Positions 19,378 through 30,508 of a DNA stretch of 32,441 bases are shown piece after piece. This DNA comes from Guillardia theta CCMP2712 (Eukaryota; Cryptophyceae; Pyrenomonadales; Geminigeraceae): NCBI RefSeq assembly GCF_000315625.1, contig NW_005434645.1, positions 110,602 to 143,042 of the forward strand. The letters run 5' to 3'. The position numbers and the translations under genes are program-made. Within the stretch, counting starts at the first letter, position 1, and each line of letters begins with the position of its first letter. Under the pieces are notes generated by a model, which saw only the letters and a program-made list of their open reading frames with translations, did not search any database and was not told where the DNA came from.

Positions 19378-20109
19378 GCAGGTCAGGAAAGCGAAGGGTT
19401 GCATATCAAGGATACCATCTTGAAGCTCTGCTTGCTGCGATGGAGTTCTTGCCCTCTGTGAGGCCTGGAAGATTCTTCAGAGCAGTTGATGACAGGATCT
19501 GTCGTGAACCAAACTATCCCACCATCTCCCATTTCCTACTGCCAAAACATCCCAACTCGATACAGATGGATGCAGACGTTGCCTGCACTTCGAGACAGCC
19601 TGGGAATGGAAGCACTCCTGTTCCTAATGGCGCAATCTTGTTGCGTCAAGTCTTATGAGATGTATGATTGATGCTCTTGCTCAATGTTTACCATGAAAGA
19701 TTCGCTTGAAGCGTTTGCCCTACTGTTCCCTTGCTACTTTACTTGGTCTACTTGCCCAGCTGGAAACTGTTCATGCAAACTCTGTGCCGTCCTTCCTGTT
19801 CTTCTCAGCATGCATCCTCTATTCCGCCATCTCCTTCCTGTAGTTTGCAGACTGCGCTACCTCACTCGTTGCCTGCAAGCTCATTCTACACTCATACGTC
19901 TATCGCTGGTCTGATCTAGAGCCCTGCTTGTACAATCTTCAACTGAACTCCAATCACAACGTCTTCAATGTCACTGAGGACATGTGGAGATGTGCACATG
20001 AGCATGTGTCTACGGTTGCTCTCCTACTACTCCTCCTACTCCTCCTCCTCCTCTGTCTCGCCATCGGCCGTCGCTACTGAAGCCACTTGCGATGCCATAC
20101 CAACACAAT
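19378..20109. other. Gene-free stretch upstream of the EHD gene
   Basis: About 730 bases between the proposed EHD start and the G/T tract. Short open frames exist but none has recognisable motifs, a plausible splice pattern or a good domain. It may hold the EHD promoter or a further 5' exon. I see nothing else. Confidence 0.4.
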
Positions 20110-20290
20110 CCGGTCTGTGTAGGGGTGGGGGAGGGTTCTGGGGGTAGGTATTGTGTTGAGAGGAACAGAAGGGGTATTTCAGAAGGCTCAGTAGGGGGTG
20201 GTCTGATCGTGTGAGCAGGTGTAGCGTGGTAAAATGGGGGGTAGGGTAGGAGGGAAAGGTGAGAGGGGGTACTAAATAACCCACCCCACA
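20110..20290 (+). promoter_or_regulatory. G/T-rich GGGGTAGGG-type tract upstream of the FAD monooxygenase
   Basis: Contains GTAGGGGTGGGGGAGGG, GGGGGTAGG, TAGGGGGTGG and GGGGGGTAGGGTAGG, with G on the plus strand, the coding strand of the gene starting at 20417. It lies about 125-305 bases upstream of that start and resembles the tracts at 55-360 and 7440-8060. Confidence 0.45.
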
Positions 20291-20416
20291 ACTAGATCTT
20301 TACTCAAAGTTAAGTTAAAAATCAGTACGAGGGCTAGATAATCCGGGGAAGGTGGGTGGTCTTCCGAAGTATCCGGGGTTGTTGGCAGACCGTTGTATGA
20401 GACATAAAGGCGGGCG

Positions 20417-22474
20417 ATGGTGTTCCGGTGGACAGTGTCGGCGCTGGTCGTGTCGCTCATCGCGAGCGGCTCAGATGGCTTCATGTTCTCCTCCTCTGTG
20501 CCAGGATCTCCTGCTCCTCTCATCAGATCCTCGTTGACTCCCAGGTCCTGGACGAGATCATGGAGTGCGCCTTCGGTCGCTCCTTCTCGAGCTCTTCGTG
20601 CACCCCTCCGGAGCTGGGCATGCTCTGCGACTGCTCCCGCTGCGGAGGGGAAGCAGGATGGAGCATCCGGAAACGAGGGACAAACAGCGATCATTGGAGC
20701 AGGTCCTACGGGTCTTGCCACTGCTATCATGCTGGCACAAAGGGGCTGGAAGGACATTCACGTCTACGACCGGCTGTCCCCCCCTCCGAACCCTGACGAC
20801 GACAACGTCTGGTCCGACACAGCCAAGTTCTACTTGATCGGGATCGGTGGAAGGGGGCAGAGAGCACTGAAGAACTTCGGGATCTGGGATGATGTGGACA
20901 AATACTGCACTACGGTAGTAGGGAGGATGGATTGGGCCCCTGGAGCAGGAGAAGATGAGGGGATTGAAAGGATCTTTACGGATAGGCCTTACCTGACGAA
21001 GGTGATCGCAAGAGATCGGCTCGTAGGAGTTCTCGAACGGATCGTGAAGGACAAGTTCGGTGGACAGGTGCACCTTCACTATGGGAACGAGCTTCGCACG
21101 GTGGAATGGAAGGACAAGCAAGGGAAGGGTGGCTGTGAGTTCGAGATCGAGGAGTTCGACGTCGAGAGCTTGTCAACGGTTCGCCCTCCAACTAGCACTG
21201 TCACCATCACATCGGGAGAGAAGGAGACAAAGGGAACGGGCAGGATGAAGAAGTTAAATGCCAAGCTCCTGATCGGTGCCGACGGGGCGGCAAGAACCCT
21301 TGCAAATGTCATGCAGGAAGAATCAGAAAAGTCGGAGCGCGGGATGTTCAAGAGACCCTTCAGAGTCATTCGATACCCTGACGAGTAAGATCTCCGCCTC
21401 CTCCACCACCACCACCACCACCTCGTCCTCCTCGTCCACCACCACCACCTCCTCCTCCTCCTCCTCCTCAGTTGTCTTTCGCTTACGCATTCTGGCAGCA
21501 ACCAGCGAATCTACAAGACCATCCCCCTCAAGCTCCCCAAGGGCTGGAGGAGCGACCTCAACTACTCCGCCCGCACCCAAGACGGGCGCATCAACATCGA
21601 CGCGCTCCCCGCTTCGCCTAACGGCGACTACTGCGCAGTCCTCCTCCTGAAAGCAAACGACCCCCTCGCTGCAGCCAACACAGACCCCAAGGAGCTGAGG
21701 GCGCTGCTGGACAAGAACCTACCGCAGTTCTCCAAGCTTATCGATGAGGAATCCTTGAAAGCCATCGCGGCGAAGCCGCCATCTCGTCTGCCATCTTTCC
21801 GCTACGTGGAGCCCTACCTTCACCGCGGGGACAGCACGGTCCTGCTGGGGGATGCAATCCACACGGTCAAGCCTTACTTCGGGCTCGGAGTGAACTCGGC
21901 GTTCGAGGACGTGCAGAAGCTGAGCGAGTGCCTTGACAAGCACGAGAGCTCGGCGGGGATGGAGGGAGCCCTGTCTCAGTTCTCTTCCATCAGAGCTGGG
22001 GAGGCTAAGGCGCTCGTGCAGATCTCGAGGGGCTTCGACAGGCCAGGGCTCAAGGGCTTCTTCTCCTTCATCCTCCCCATCATCCTGGACGGCATCTTCA
22101 ACAAGCTGGCGCCTCAGGTCTTCGGTCAGAACACCATATCTATGCTGCAGCAGGAGGGCATGACATTCCAGGGAGTCAGAGATCGGAAGAGGAGAGATCG
22201 AGTGCTTCAGGTCCTCGTCCTTGGAACCATCTTCTTCACGATCTTCAAGGTTGTCTCCGCTGTCGTGCAAGCTCTCCCCAAGGTCGTCCTCTTCGGCATC
22301 ACCTTCACCTTCCTCGGAGTCCTTGGTGGATTGCAGCTCAACAAGGTCCTGAAGCCTGGAATGTCCACCGCGGACGTTATCGCCAGCACTGAGAAGAAGT
22401 ATCTTTCCAAGAACAAGCAGCCGTCGAGCGGGACCGTCAACCCAACCTCCGATGGCGCGGCGAAGACTTCCTAA
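20417..22474 (+). CDS. Plastid-leader FAD monooxygenase, kynurenine 3-monooxygenase-like
   Basis: Two exons, 20417-21384 and 21499-22474 (GT-AG intron of 114 bases), 647 residues. Residues 1-21 are a signal peptide followed at once by Phe22 (SDG/FMFSSS) and a Ser/Arg/Pro-rich stretch to about 80, the bipartite plastid leader style of algae with complex plastids. The FAD Rossmann motif is GAGPTG at 94-99. The second FAD motif is GDAIHTVKPYFGLG from 440, followed by NSAFEDV, close to the signature of kynurenine 3-monooxygenase and related class A flavoprotein hydroxylases. These use NADPH, O2 and FAD to hydroxylate an aromatic ring. About 50 residues of charged insert lie near 215-260. Two hydrophobic helices at about 559-580 and 589-610 form a C-terminal membrane hairpin, also seen in eukaryotic KMO as a membrane anchor. 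Substrate and exact plastid compartment are unproven; another plastid aromatic hydroxylase is possible. Confidence 0.87.
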
Positions 22475-22580
22475 TGAATAGTTTATGTATCCCATCTCTA
22501 AGTTGCCGCCTCAGCCCTCAAGTCGTCGCTGTCGGAGGTGAATCAGTGACTACAGGCTCCTACTCGGATGGCACTGGCCG

Positions 22581-22609
22581 GGTCACCGGGCCCGGTCCGG
22601 CCGGTGACC
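22581..22609. repeat. 9-bp inverted repeat in a GC-rich island
   Basis: GGTCACCGG at 22581-22589 is the exact reverse complement of CCGGTGACC at 22601-22609, with an 11-base GC-rich loop. It lies about 107 bases past the monooxygenase stop in an island (22565-22690) much richer in GC than its surroundings. It could fold in the 3' region of the transcript. Function unknown. Confidence 0.7.
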
Positions 22610-22648
22610 GGCGACCGTTCGATCCGGCAGCCGACCAGTCACTGGCCT

Positions 22649-22682
22649 GCCTGCCCGGGTGCCTGCCCGGCAGCCTGCCCGG
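22649..22682. repeat. 12-base tandem repeat, three copies
   Basis: The decamer GCCTGCCCGG recurs at 22649, 22661 and 22673 (period 12, two-base spacers), at the end of the GC-rich island and just before a short T-run. No coding frame is supported here. Confidence 0.75.
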
Positions 22683-22786
22683 CCCGAGAATTTTTTAAGG
22701 GATCAGTGCGGGGATGGGGTCGGAACCTGGAGAAAGGAATGGAGCATGTGGAAAGAGCGGGGAAAGAGTGAAGGAGAGTCTGTGTA

Positions 22787-22903
22787 AGGAGGAAGAGGAG
22801 GAAGGGGAAGGGAGGAGGAGGAGGGAGGAGGGAGGAGGGAGGAGGGAGGAGGAGGAGGAGGAGGAGGGAGGAGCAGGGGGGAGGAGGGAGGAGGAGGAGG
22901 AGG
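22787..22903. repeat. GAG/GGAGGA purine microsatellite upstream of the HEAT-repeat gene
   Basis: About 115 bases of AGGAGG/GAGGGA on the plus strand directly upstream of the gene starting at 22954. A frame through it gives only Glu/Gly/Arg low-complexity sequence joined to the real start, so I treat it as 5' non-coding. Confidence 0.7.
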
Positions 22904-22953
22904 TTGATGATCATCGGATAAGCAAGAGGGGTAAACAGAGGAGAAACTACAGC

Positions 22954-25900
22954 ATGTCGCCGGAAGAAATCTTGGCAGTGGCAGCCAATGCTGATGGGAA
23001 GCAGAAGCAGCCAGAGCTTTTCTTCATGGTGAGTTCATGATGCTTGCATGAAAAGTGTTTCCGCGCCTGAATCACGGTTGTATAGGAGATGCAGTCATTG
23101 GTGAAGGGAGGGAAAGCATACTTGAAGGAGTTGGGCTTCAGGGACAAGCTCATCCCACTCTTGCTCTCTTGTATGCGATGGGCCATGGGACCTTTGGCGC
23201 GCAATCACTTGGCCGAGTTGATGTGCCTGGTAGGGTCTGTGGAGGGTCGTGCGATTATTCCAATCATTGACGGCATACTGGAATTCTTCAACCCCAACCC
23301 AAACAAGCAGAGCAAGGACGAGATGACGCGGCTGAACGCGCTGATCTGCTTGCAAGAGATGGTCGAGAAGCATGGCATGTACATCTCCTCCAAGCTTGGG
23401 ACAGTCTTTGTGACCTGCAAGGGAGTGCTCAAAACAAGCGAGGATGAGCGTGTACGGTTGGCCGGCAGCGAAACACTGACGCTTGTCATCGACAAGCTAG
23501 GGCGGTTCGGGCGATCCTCGCATGAGGAAGCTTTCAAGATAGTGAAGTTGTTGTTGTTCCAGAAGCAAAGCAGCTTGCGGGTAGCAGGAGCACAGCTGCT
23601 GTATGCCCTCGCTGTGCACTGTGACAACTGTATCCCGGTGGAGAATCAGGTGGCGAACGTGTTGAAGGTGTTGAGCGATCCGGCATTGAGCCAGACAGTA
23701 GCGGTGAAGGAAATGTCACTGATCCTCGGAGACGTCCTGTACAAGATTTCTGGAAACAAGTCTGGGGGCAGCGAGGAGGGGAAGGGGCTGCGCGACAGGT
23801 TCGGCAAGCGGCGGGTTGTTGTGGGAGTGAAAGGCGTCCACGACTTCCTGTCAGCCATATTCTGGAAGGACAAGTGCCCACAATTTTTGCGGATCGCCAT
23901 CACGAGATCCTTCAAGAGGTTCTTCCAGGCGTTCGCTGCCTCAGAATCCTCCACCGAGACTGTACAGAGCGTCAAGTACGTCTTAGACCTCGCCTCCCCC
24001 CGGAGCGCCTCGAAGGGGATGGGAGAGGACTCACGGCTCAAGGCCGCGTGTGTCTCAGACGTCTTGCGGGGGGTGAGCACGTCCTTGTCGGAGGATGGCC
24101 GGGCCCTCCTCGTCAGCCTCCTCCTCAACGAAGTGATGAACAGAGGACACAGCCTCCTCGGCGAGCATCGGGACCTGTCGCAAGCCGTCGCAGTCACCTG
24201 TGCTCTGGGAGAGCTGGCGTACTTGTATAGTGAGATGGGAGGCGTCCAGCCTGCGGTGGAGGTGAAAGACTTCCTATTGAAGCTCTGCGCCGCTCCATGG
24301 ACTCCAACTCGCGTCGCTGCGGCTGAGGCGATCCGGGCGTACTGCTCCTGCGCACCTGAGTTGCTGCTCCCCACACTGCAGGAATGCCTCAACTTCCTCC
24401 ATATGGAAGTGGGCCTGACTCAGTCGGAGAGCTCTTCGCAGAAGATCCACGGTCTCTCCTGCTTCGTTGTCACGCTCATGGCGGCAGCTAAGGTGCAGGT
24501 ACACGGCCTCCCATGCGCTCTGCTGGACTCCGTCATGTCGCTGTCCAAGATGATGCTGAAGGAGGCATTTCGTGCCGCCAACGAGGGGAGCAGCTGGGGT
24601 ACGAGCAGGTGAGTGAAACAAACGCAGATGATAAGTCTTGAACTCTCCTGTCCTGCTTTTCCCTTCCACGTCAGCACGCTCCCTCCCCTCCTCCCTACTC
24701 TCTCTGCCTGCCTGCCTGCCTGTCTCCCACTTCCCTCCTCGTTCCTCATCTCCCTCTCCTCGCACCCTCTCCCAGTCGCTCTTCCCTCCGCCTTCTAGAC
24801 CCTGACGACTCTCCTCAGGGTTGAGGGAGCCTGGGCGATGATATGTGCCTGTCTCCGATCGGGCTACGACTGGATCGAGACTTACCTTCCGGTGTTGCCG
24901 CGGATGTGGGCAGAGCACATCACAGACGCGGCGTCTGGCGATTCGGCATACCGGGAGATGCTGTTGGAGTTCAGAATGATGAGCATGAGCGGAGCGCTGA
25001 CGAGCATCAGAGTCCTGCTGGCCGAGTGCCCGCAGGCCATCGAAGTCCCGCAGATAGCGCACTCGGTCAAGGTTTCAATCCAGCACGCCCTTCAGTCGGA
25101 CCTGATCACCAAGTCCCCCAAGCTCCTGCTGGAGTCCTCCAAGTCTCTCGACTTGCACGCCACCAGAGCAGATGGGCTGAAGCTGCGGCTCTTCCAGCTG
25201 CTGTGTGTCGCTCCTCTCAGCCTCGTCAAGCATGACGCGCACCTGAGTATCCTCAGAAGAACTTTCCAGGTCATGGGCAGGGCAGCGAGCAAGCGAGGAG
25301 CGGGGACGACGCTCGTTGCCGACTTCCTCAACCCGGACGACGACAGCCTCCTCCCTCACGAGATGGCCCGAGAGCCGCAGGCCTGTCCGCTTGATCACTG
25401 TGAGGGAAACTTGGGGAACTGGGACGACGATCCCGTGTGCGATGCGAAGATTGCGGAGCTGTGGGATGACGTCAGTCCGTCCGATGACAAGCTGAACTCA
25501 TCCCTCGTCAACGAGCTGGTGGACGCTGCGGTCAATGTCTTTGTCAGGATTTTCCCCAGCTCGAGCTGGGAGGATCAGAGCGTGCTGATTGTAGCTCTCT
25601 CTGAAAACGTCCTGAGCCTTCAGGATGCTAACCATCGCAACGTTGCCGTTCTCAACATCTGCGCCGGGCTGCTGGGGGCGCTGAAGAGCATGGCGGAGAA
25701 AGGATCTCTGCTGCCAAACTGCCCAGAGTGGAGGGAGACGATGCCTGCCATCCTCCAGACGTTGCTCTCGGAGGGGAACCTTTTGCTCAAGAGGATCGCA
25801 GGAGAGTCGATCGCCCTGGTGCTCCGGCTTTCTCCCGAGAAGCAGATGGAGAGTGCGGTGGCGATGCTGATGAGCCCTCCCAAGGCGCAGGAGGAGACGT

Positions 25901-28900
25901 TCGCTCTCGGTGCCTCGGGGAAGGCTTTCGCCCTTGGCTGCCTCTACCGATACGTTGGGGGCATGCGATGCAACAGGCACCTCAACCCAAAGTCGACCAT
26001 CGAGCAGCTGAGCAACTGGATGGGCTCCTCCTCCTCCTCCTCGAGTCTCTGCAAGGCCTGGACAGTCCACGGGATCAGCCTCATCATCGAGTACGCGACG
26101 GTAGCGACGGACAACCTCGCCTTCATGGCGCTGGATCTGGTCAAGTTGGAACTGAAGGAGGAGGAGGCCGAGCAGGAACTGGAAGAAGCCCTTCACCCCA
26201 CGTTCCTGATGTCCGCTGCTCGGCTGAGCAGCGCAGTCATCTCCACCATCGGGCCGGAGATCATGCCGGGGAGCGACATCCTGACTACCATCATGGCGAT
26301 CGTCGACCAACTCAAGAGGAGCAGGACGTGTGTCTGGAAGGCCTCTTGCCTCGAAGCCATCTCGCTGCTGCAGAAGCTGATCCTCTTCCTCCCCCGCGGC
26401 TCGATCCCCTCCGACTTCATCCTCCAGCTCATTCCCTTCCTCAACATGGAATCCACCCTCCTCCACCGCAAGGCGCTGACCTGCCTGCGGCAGACAGCCG
26501 ACCAGAACCTTCAGCACTTGAAGACGGCAAGGGGACTGGAGAAATGTCTCCTCCGCCTGGCTGACATGGACCAGGATGAGATCGTCCAGGCAGAGACCAA
26601 GGAGCTGATCCTGCTGCTCATGCTGCCTCCCTCCTCCGACATGGAGCCGATCGAGTCCTTCATAACGCTGCGGGATGTGGTCACGGGCAAGCATGACAAG
26701 ATCCTGTTCCACGACAGCTTCCCCCCCTCTTGGGTCCCCTCGTCCTCTCCCCAGCAAGAAACGCAGGAGAAGGTGAAGGAAGAGGAGGAATCCAAGGAGG
26801 ATCTCTTCGAACAGGAGGACGGGGAGGATGAACTTGAAGGCTCGGATAGCGTGGGAGCTCGCGTGTCCCATCCAGCCGGTGCGTCCTCCTCCTCCTCTTC
26901 CTACAGCCCTCGGTGGCAGACGAGGTTCCTTGCTCTCAACTGCCTCCACCTGCTGCTGCGGAACGTTCACGAGGGCGCGGCGGAGGGGCGAGGAGGAGCG
27001 GCGCACTTCGACCTCAAGCTTGCTCGAGCGTCTGCTGGGGGAGAGAAGAAGTTTCTCATCGCCCACATCAACTCCATCATATCCATGGCGTACAACGCGA
27101 TCTCCTCCTCCGTCAACCCGCTGCGGGTCGCTGGCATTACCCTGCTTGAGGTGGCGGTGCGGGTGTTTGCGGCCTCCAAGGACCCGGACGTCGAGGACGA
27201 TGCTCCCTTGCTAGAGCAGTTCCAGGCTCAGATCAATTCTGTGATCAAGTCAGCGCTCAACGGCACAGCCTCTCCCTCCGTCTCCGTGGGAGCATGCAAC
27301 GTGTGCTGGGAGCTTATCTCGAGGGATGTGTACAGGAACGAGCCGGACGGCATCCGCCGCATCCTGACCCTCCTCATGCAGTCTGTGGTCCGATCGGTGG
27401 CAGAGAGGAATGCCATGTACAGCGACATGGCGTATGCGACTGTGCAGATGACGTTGCTCACGACCCTTGCTCGCCTCCTCTCAGCCCAGTGCAAGGACAG
27501 AGCTCTTGTTTCCTCAGCCCTCGCTGAAGATGGGGAGGTGCTGTGCCGGCTGTGGGCGGCGGGGATCCGGCAGCAGGTCAGGGTGAGCATGGTTCCTGTG
27601 GAGCTTGCGAACCAGATCACCATCACGGAAGAGGAAGAGACTATCTCAGCTGGAGTGTTCCAGCATGCGATCCATCCTCTCCTCGCCTCCTGCGTCCCGA
27701 GCTACTTGCGTGCTGTGGCGACTTTCGTCTCCGACTCGCTCCTCAAGGATGCGCAGCGAGCCCACGAGCTCTGCTGCGAGGTTCTCCTCCTCACTATCGT
27801 CCTGCTAAGGTGGATGATCCAGGTCGACTCCAGCAGGCAGACCATCGTGGGCGACCCCGCCTCCATCTGCGCAATCGCTGCTTCCCTGCGGACGCTCTTG
27901 ACGAGGAGTGTCGTGGAGCGTCTGAAGGAAGGAGGGATCTTGAGGAGGGAGAGAGGAGAAGGGGGAGCTGGTCCGCCGCTCGATGCTGCCGAGTGCTGGC
28001 GCATGCTGCAAGGCGTGGCAGTGGCGATGGTTTGCACTCCCTCCCACCTGAGCGTGGCGGACGCCGGGATCGACCTCCTCCTGCACCTCGCCCGGGTCGT
28101 CCCGGAGCAGCAGCGTGAGGGGAGGATGGAGGAGGTGGTTGTGGGGACGCTGCTAGCTCCGGTCAACGAGATCTTCGTCGAGGAGGGGAACAGGGGCAGG
28201 CGATTGCTCCGCCTCTCCGCCAAGGGGCTGCGGGAGCCCGCAGCCATCTCGAGGAGCGCCAGGGCGTTTGCTGGGATCTCAAGGTAGAAATTTGTTTCCC
28301 TGCTGGGGTTCTGCTGAAATGCTCTCCCCTCCCCCCCCCCTGCTCCCCCCCATCCTCCTTCAATCAACTCTGCTCTCACCCTCTCCTCCTACTCCCGATT
28401 CTCCCTCCCTTTGCGTTGTGCTCCTCCTCGTTTTCCGCTCGTTCTCTCCGCTGCTCCTCCCTTGCTCACTTTGCGCCAGGTTCCTGCAGGAAGTCAGAGA
28501 CCCGAGCTGGAGGAGCTTGCGGCGGGTGATCCCTCCAACAGCACTCGCGGCGATCTCGCTGCTGCAGTACGAAACGAGGAAGGAGCTGGAGGCATGCGTT
28601 ATGACCGTCCTGACCTCGTGCTGCACGGGGCTGGACAGGCTGGAAGGGAAGCAGGACGATAAATCTAGGATGGGAACAGCAGAGGAGGAGGAGGAGAAGG
28701 AGGAGGCAGCGAAGGCTCGGCTGGAGCGGAGGAGGTGGAGAGAGTCGCTGGGAGAGTGCCTGCTGGCAGGGCTGTTCGAGATCGTGCAGCACAAGGGGAG
28801 GTTGGACAGTCATGTGCTCGAGGCGATCCTCTGCACCGTGACGCTGTCCGTCCCGGACGGGAAGGGAGAGGAGGAGGGGGCGAAGGACGACTTCCGTCCC

Positions 28901-29813
28901 CTGGAAGTTGCGGTGGTGAAGCTCATCGTATCGAAGCTGCCGGACATGTTTGTCCCCCCCGAGCTCGTTGAGGGAGCGAGGGGGACGGGGAGCAGCGGGA
29001 TTGCAACCCTCAGGAGGGTGATGCAGAACCTTCTGACCCACAGTACGCAGGTAGCCTCCCCCTCCCCCTCCCCCTCCCCCTCCCCCTCCCCCTCCTCCTT
29101 CTCCTTCTGCTGCTGCTTCTGCTGCTGCTACTGCTGCTGCTCGCTCTCCTCCTCCTTCGCCTCCTCTTCCTCCCTTTCCCTCTTCTTCCCCTTCCTCCTC
29201 CTTATGGTTATCAACTAACACATCCTTGTGCTCCTCCTCCTCCTCCTCCTCCTTACCCCTGTCTGATCTCTTTGTGCCAGGGCTCTGCTCGGAGGCAGCA
29301 CGGTGAGCGACTGTTGACAGCTCTTGCTCCTCATCTCATTCGCTACAGCCTCCATTCCAAGGTGAATTCTCCTCCGTTATCCTCCCCTCTCATATTGCTT
29401 CCTCCTCCCTCCCTCCTCACATGCTACAACCTCCCTCCCTCCTCCCTTGCTTCCTTCACGACTCCTATTCTCCTTTTCCTCCTCTCCTCCCCCCTCAACC
29501 CATTCGTCTCACCCTTGCTCACTCCGTCGCCCTCGTCTCGTTCAGGAGCGGATCGCAACCGAAGGGGAGGAGGATCCAGCAGCTGAAAGCATCAAACTCA
29601 TCGTCCTCTGCCATGCCAGCGTCTCCCCTGAGCGCAAACAGCAGGCGCTCAGCTCTATCCTCCCCCTCCTCCTCCTGTTCACTCCCGACCCGGAAAGACC
29701 AGGCGAATCCGAGCTACCCAACAGCCTACAAGACCTCGTCCTGAAGACGATTGTGGTAGGGAAGAGGGAGGAGTTTGGAGGAGAGCGGGAAGTGGTAGGG
29801 AGGAAAAGAGCTC

Positions 29814-29850
<37 letters not shown>

Positions 29851-30269
29851 ACTTTTGTAGGAGGGCAGAGAGAAGGGAAAGAGAGGAGGACCAGGAGCAG
29901 GAAGAGAAGGACGAGAAATGCTTGGTCACAACTGAAGTATATTCTCGCAGGCGCTCGCAAAGACGAATGCAGTTCCGTTTAAGGAGGAAGTGAGCAAAAT
30001 GTCAAGTCAGATGCAGAAACGATTGCAGGTTCTTCAACACTCCTCCTCCTCCTCCTCCTCCTCCTCCTTTTCTCCTCCTCCTCCTCCTCCTCTTCCTCCC
30101 TTTTCTCCTCCTCCTCCTCCTCTCCTAGCCCTCCTCTTCCTCTCCTGGCCCTCCTTTTCTCTCTACCTCCTTTCCCCTCCCCTTTCTCTTCCTCCTCCCG
30201 GTCTTCTAGAGCCTCCTGACTCTCCCCAACCAGCTCGCCATGCAGAAGGCTGTAGCCCTCGGGAGATAG
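22954..30269 (+). CDS. HEATR5: HEATR5/Laa1-type HEAT-repeat trafficking protein
   Basis: Complete gene, about 2020 residues, close to the roughly 2000 residues of animal HEATR5 and yeast Laa1, which assist AP-1/clathrin trafficking between Golgi and endosomes. Exons: 22954-23028, 23086-24608, 24819-28283, 28480-29050, 29281-29361, 29546-29755, 29951-30028, 30210-30269, all GT-AG and in phase. The whole chain is alpha-helical HEAT/ARM repeats. Diagnostic stretches are TRLNALICLQEMVEKHG, the WAMICACLRSGYDWIETYLP region and SGKAFALGCLYRYVGGM. The ALGCLYRYVGGM block is what makes me name the family. An acidic/Ser-rich loop (about 26740-26910) interrupts the repeats. The C-terminus (PFKEEVSKM, final exon ending AVALGR) matches the family's short terminal helices once four pyrimidine-rich introns are removed. 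The start at 22954 opens a natural reading; an upstream in-frame Met at 22714 would add only repeat-derived residues. Confidence 0.92.
29056..29093 (+). repeat. (CTCCCC)n microsatellite in HEATR5 intron
   Basis: About six units of CTCCCC just after the donor of intron 29051-29280, followed by CTGCTGCTTCTGCTG-type sequence. Purely intronic; it mirrors the pyrimidine-rich introns of the other genes. Confidence 0.85.
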
Positions 30270-30508
30270 AAAGCCGACAGCCATGAGAGCTCGAGGAGGA
30301 GAATGCTCGGGAGAAAGAGGAAGAGACTGGACGTTAGGAGAGAGCGCTGTTGAGAAGAGGAAGCAGCAACGAGGGGGAGGAAGATAGGGAGGCGAAAATG
30401 GAGGAAGAGAATGAGGAAAATTAAGGAGGGGAAGGAGGGGGAGGAGGAGGAAAGACGGGGAGCTGTTCTTAACTCCATTATTATTTTGTACATGAAGTCT
30501 GTCGTGTC

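Noticed and set aside
19684..19919. Small hydrophobic plus-strand protein
   Set aside because: Short overlapping frames with Leu/Cys/Ser composition, no motif and no splice context; I could not support a gene.
22714..22953. Acidic N-terminal extension of HEATR5
   Set aside because: The in-frame extension is Glu/Gly/Arg from a purine microsatellite; the Met at 22954 gives a natural start. Not excluded without 5' data.
25498..27066. Minus-strand 522-codon open frame
   Set aside because: Antisense shadow of the HEATR5 exon; plus-strand reading has strong family similarity while this one is Arg/Gly/His-rich without motifs.
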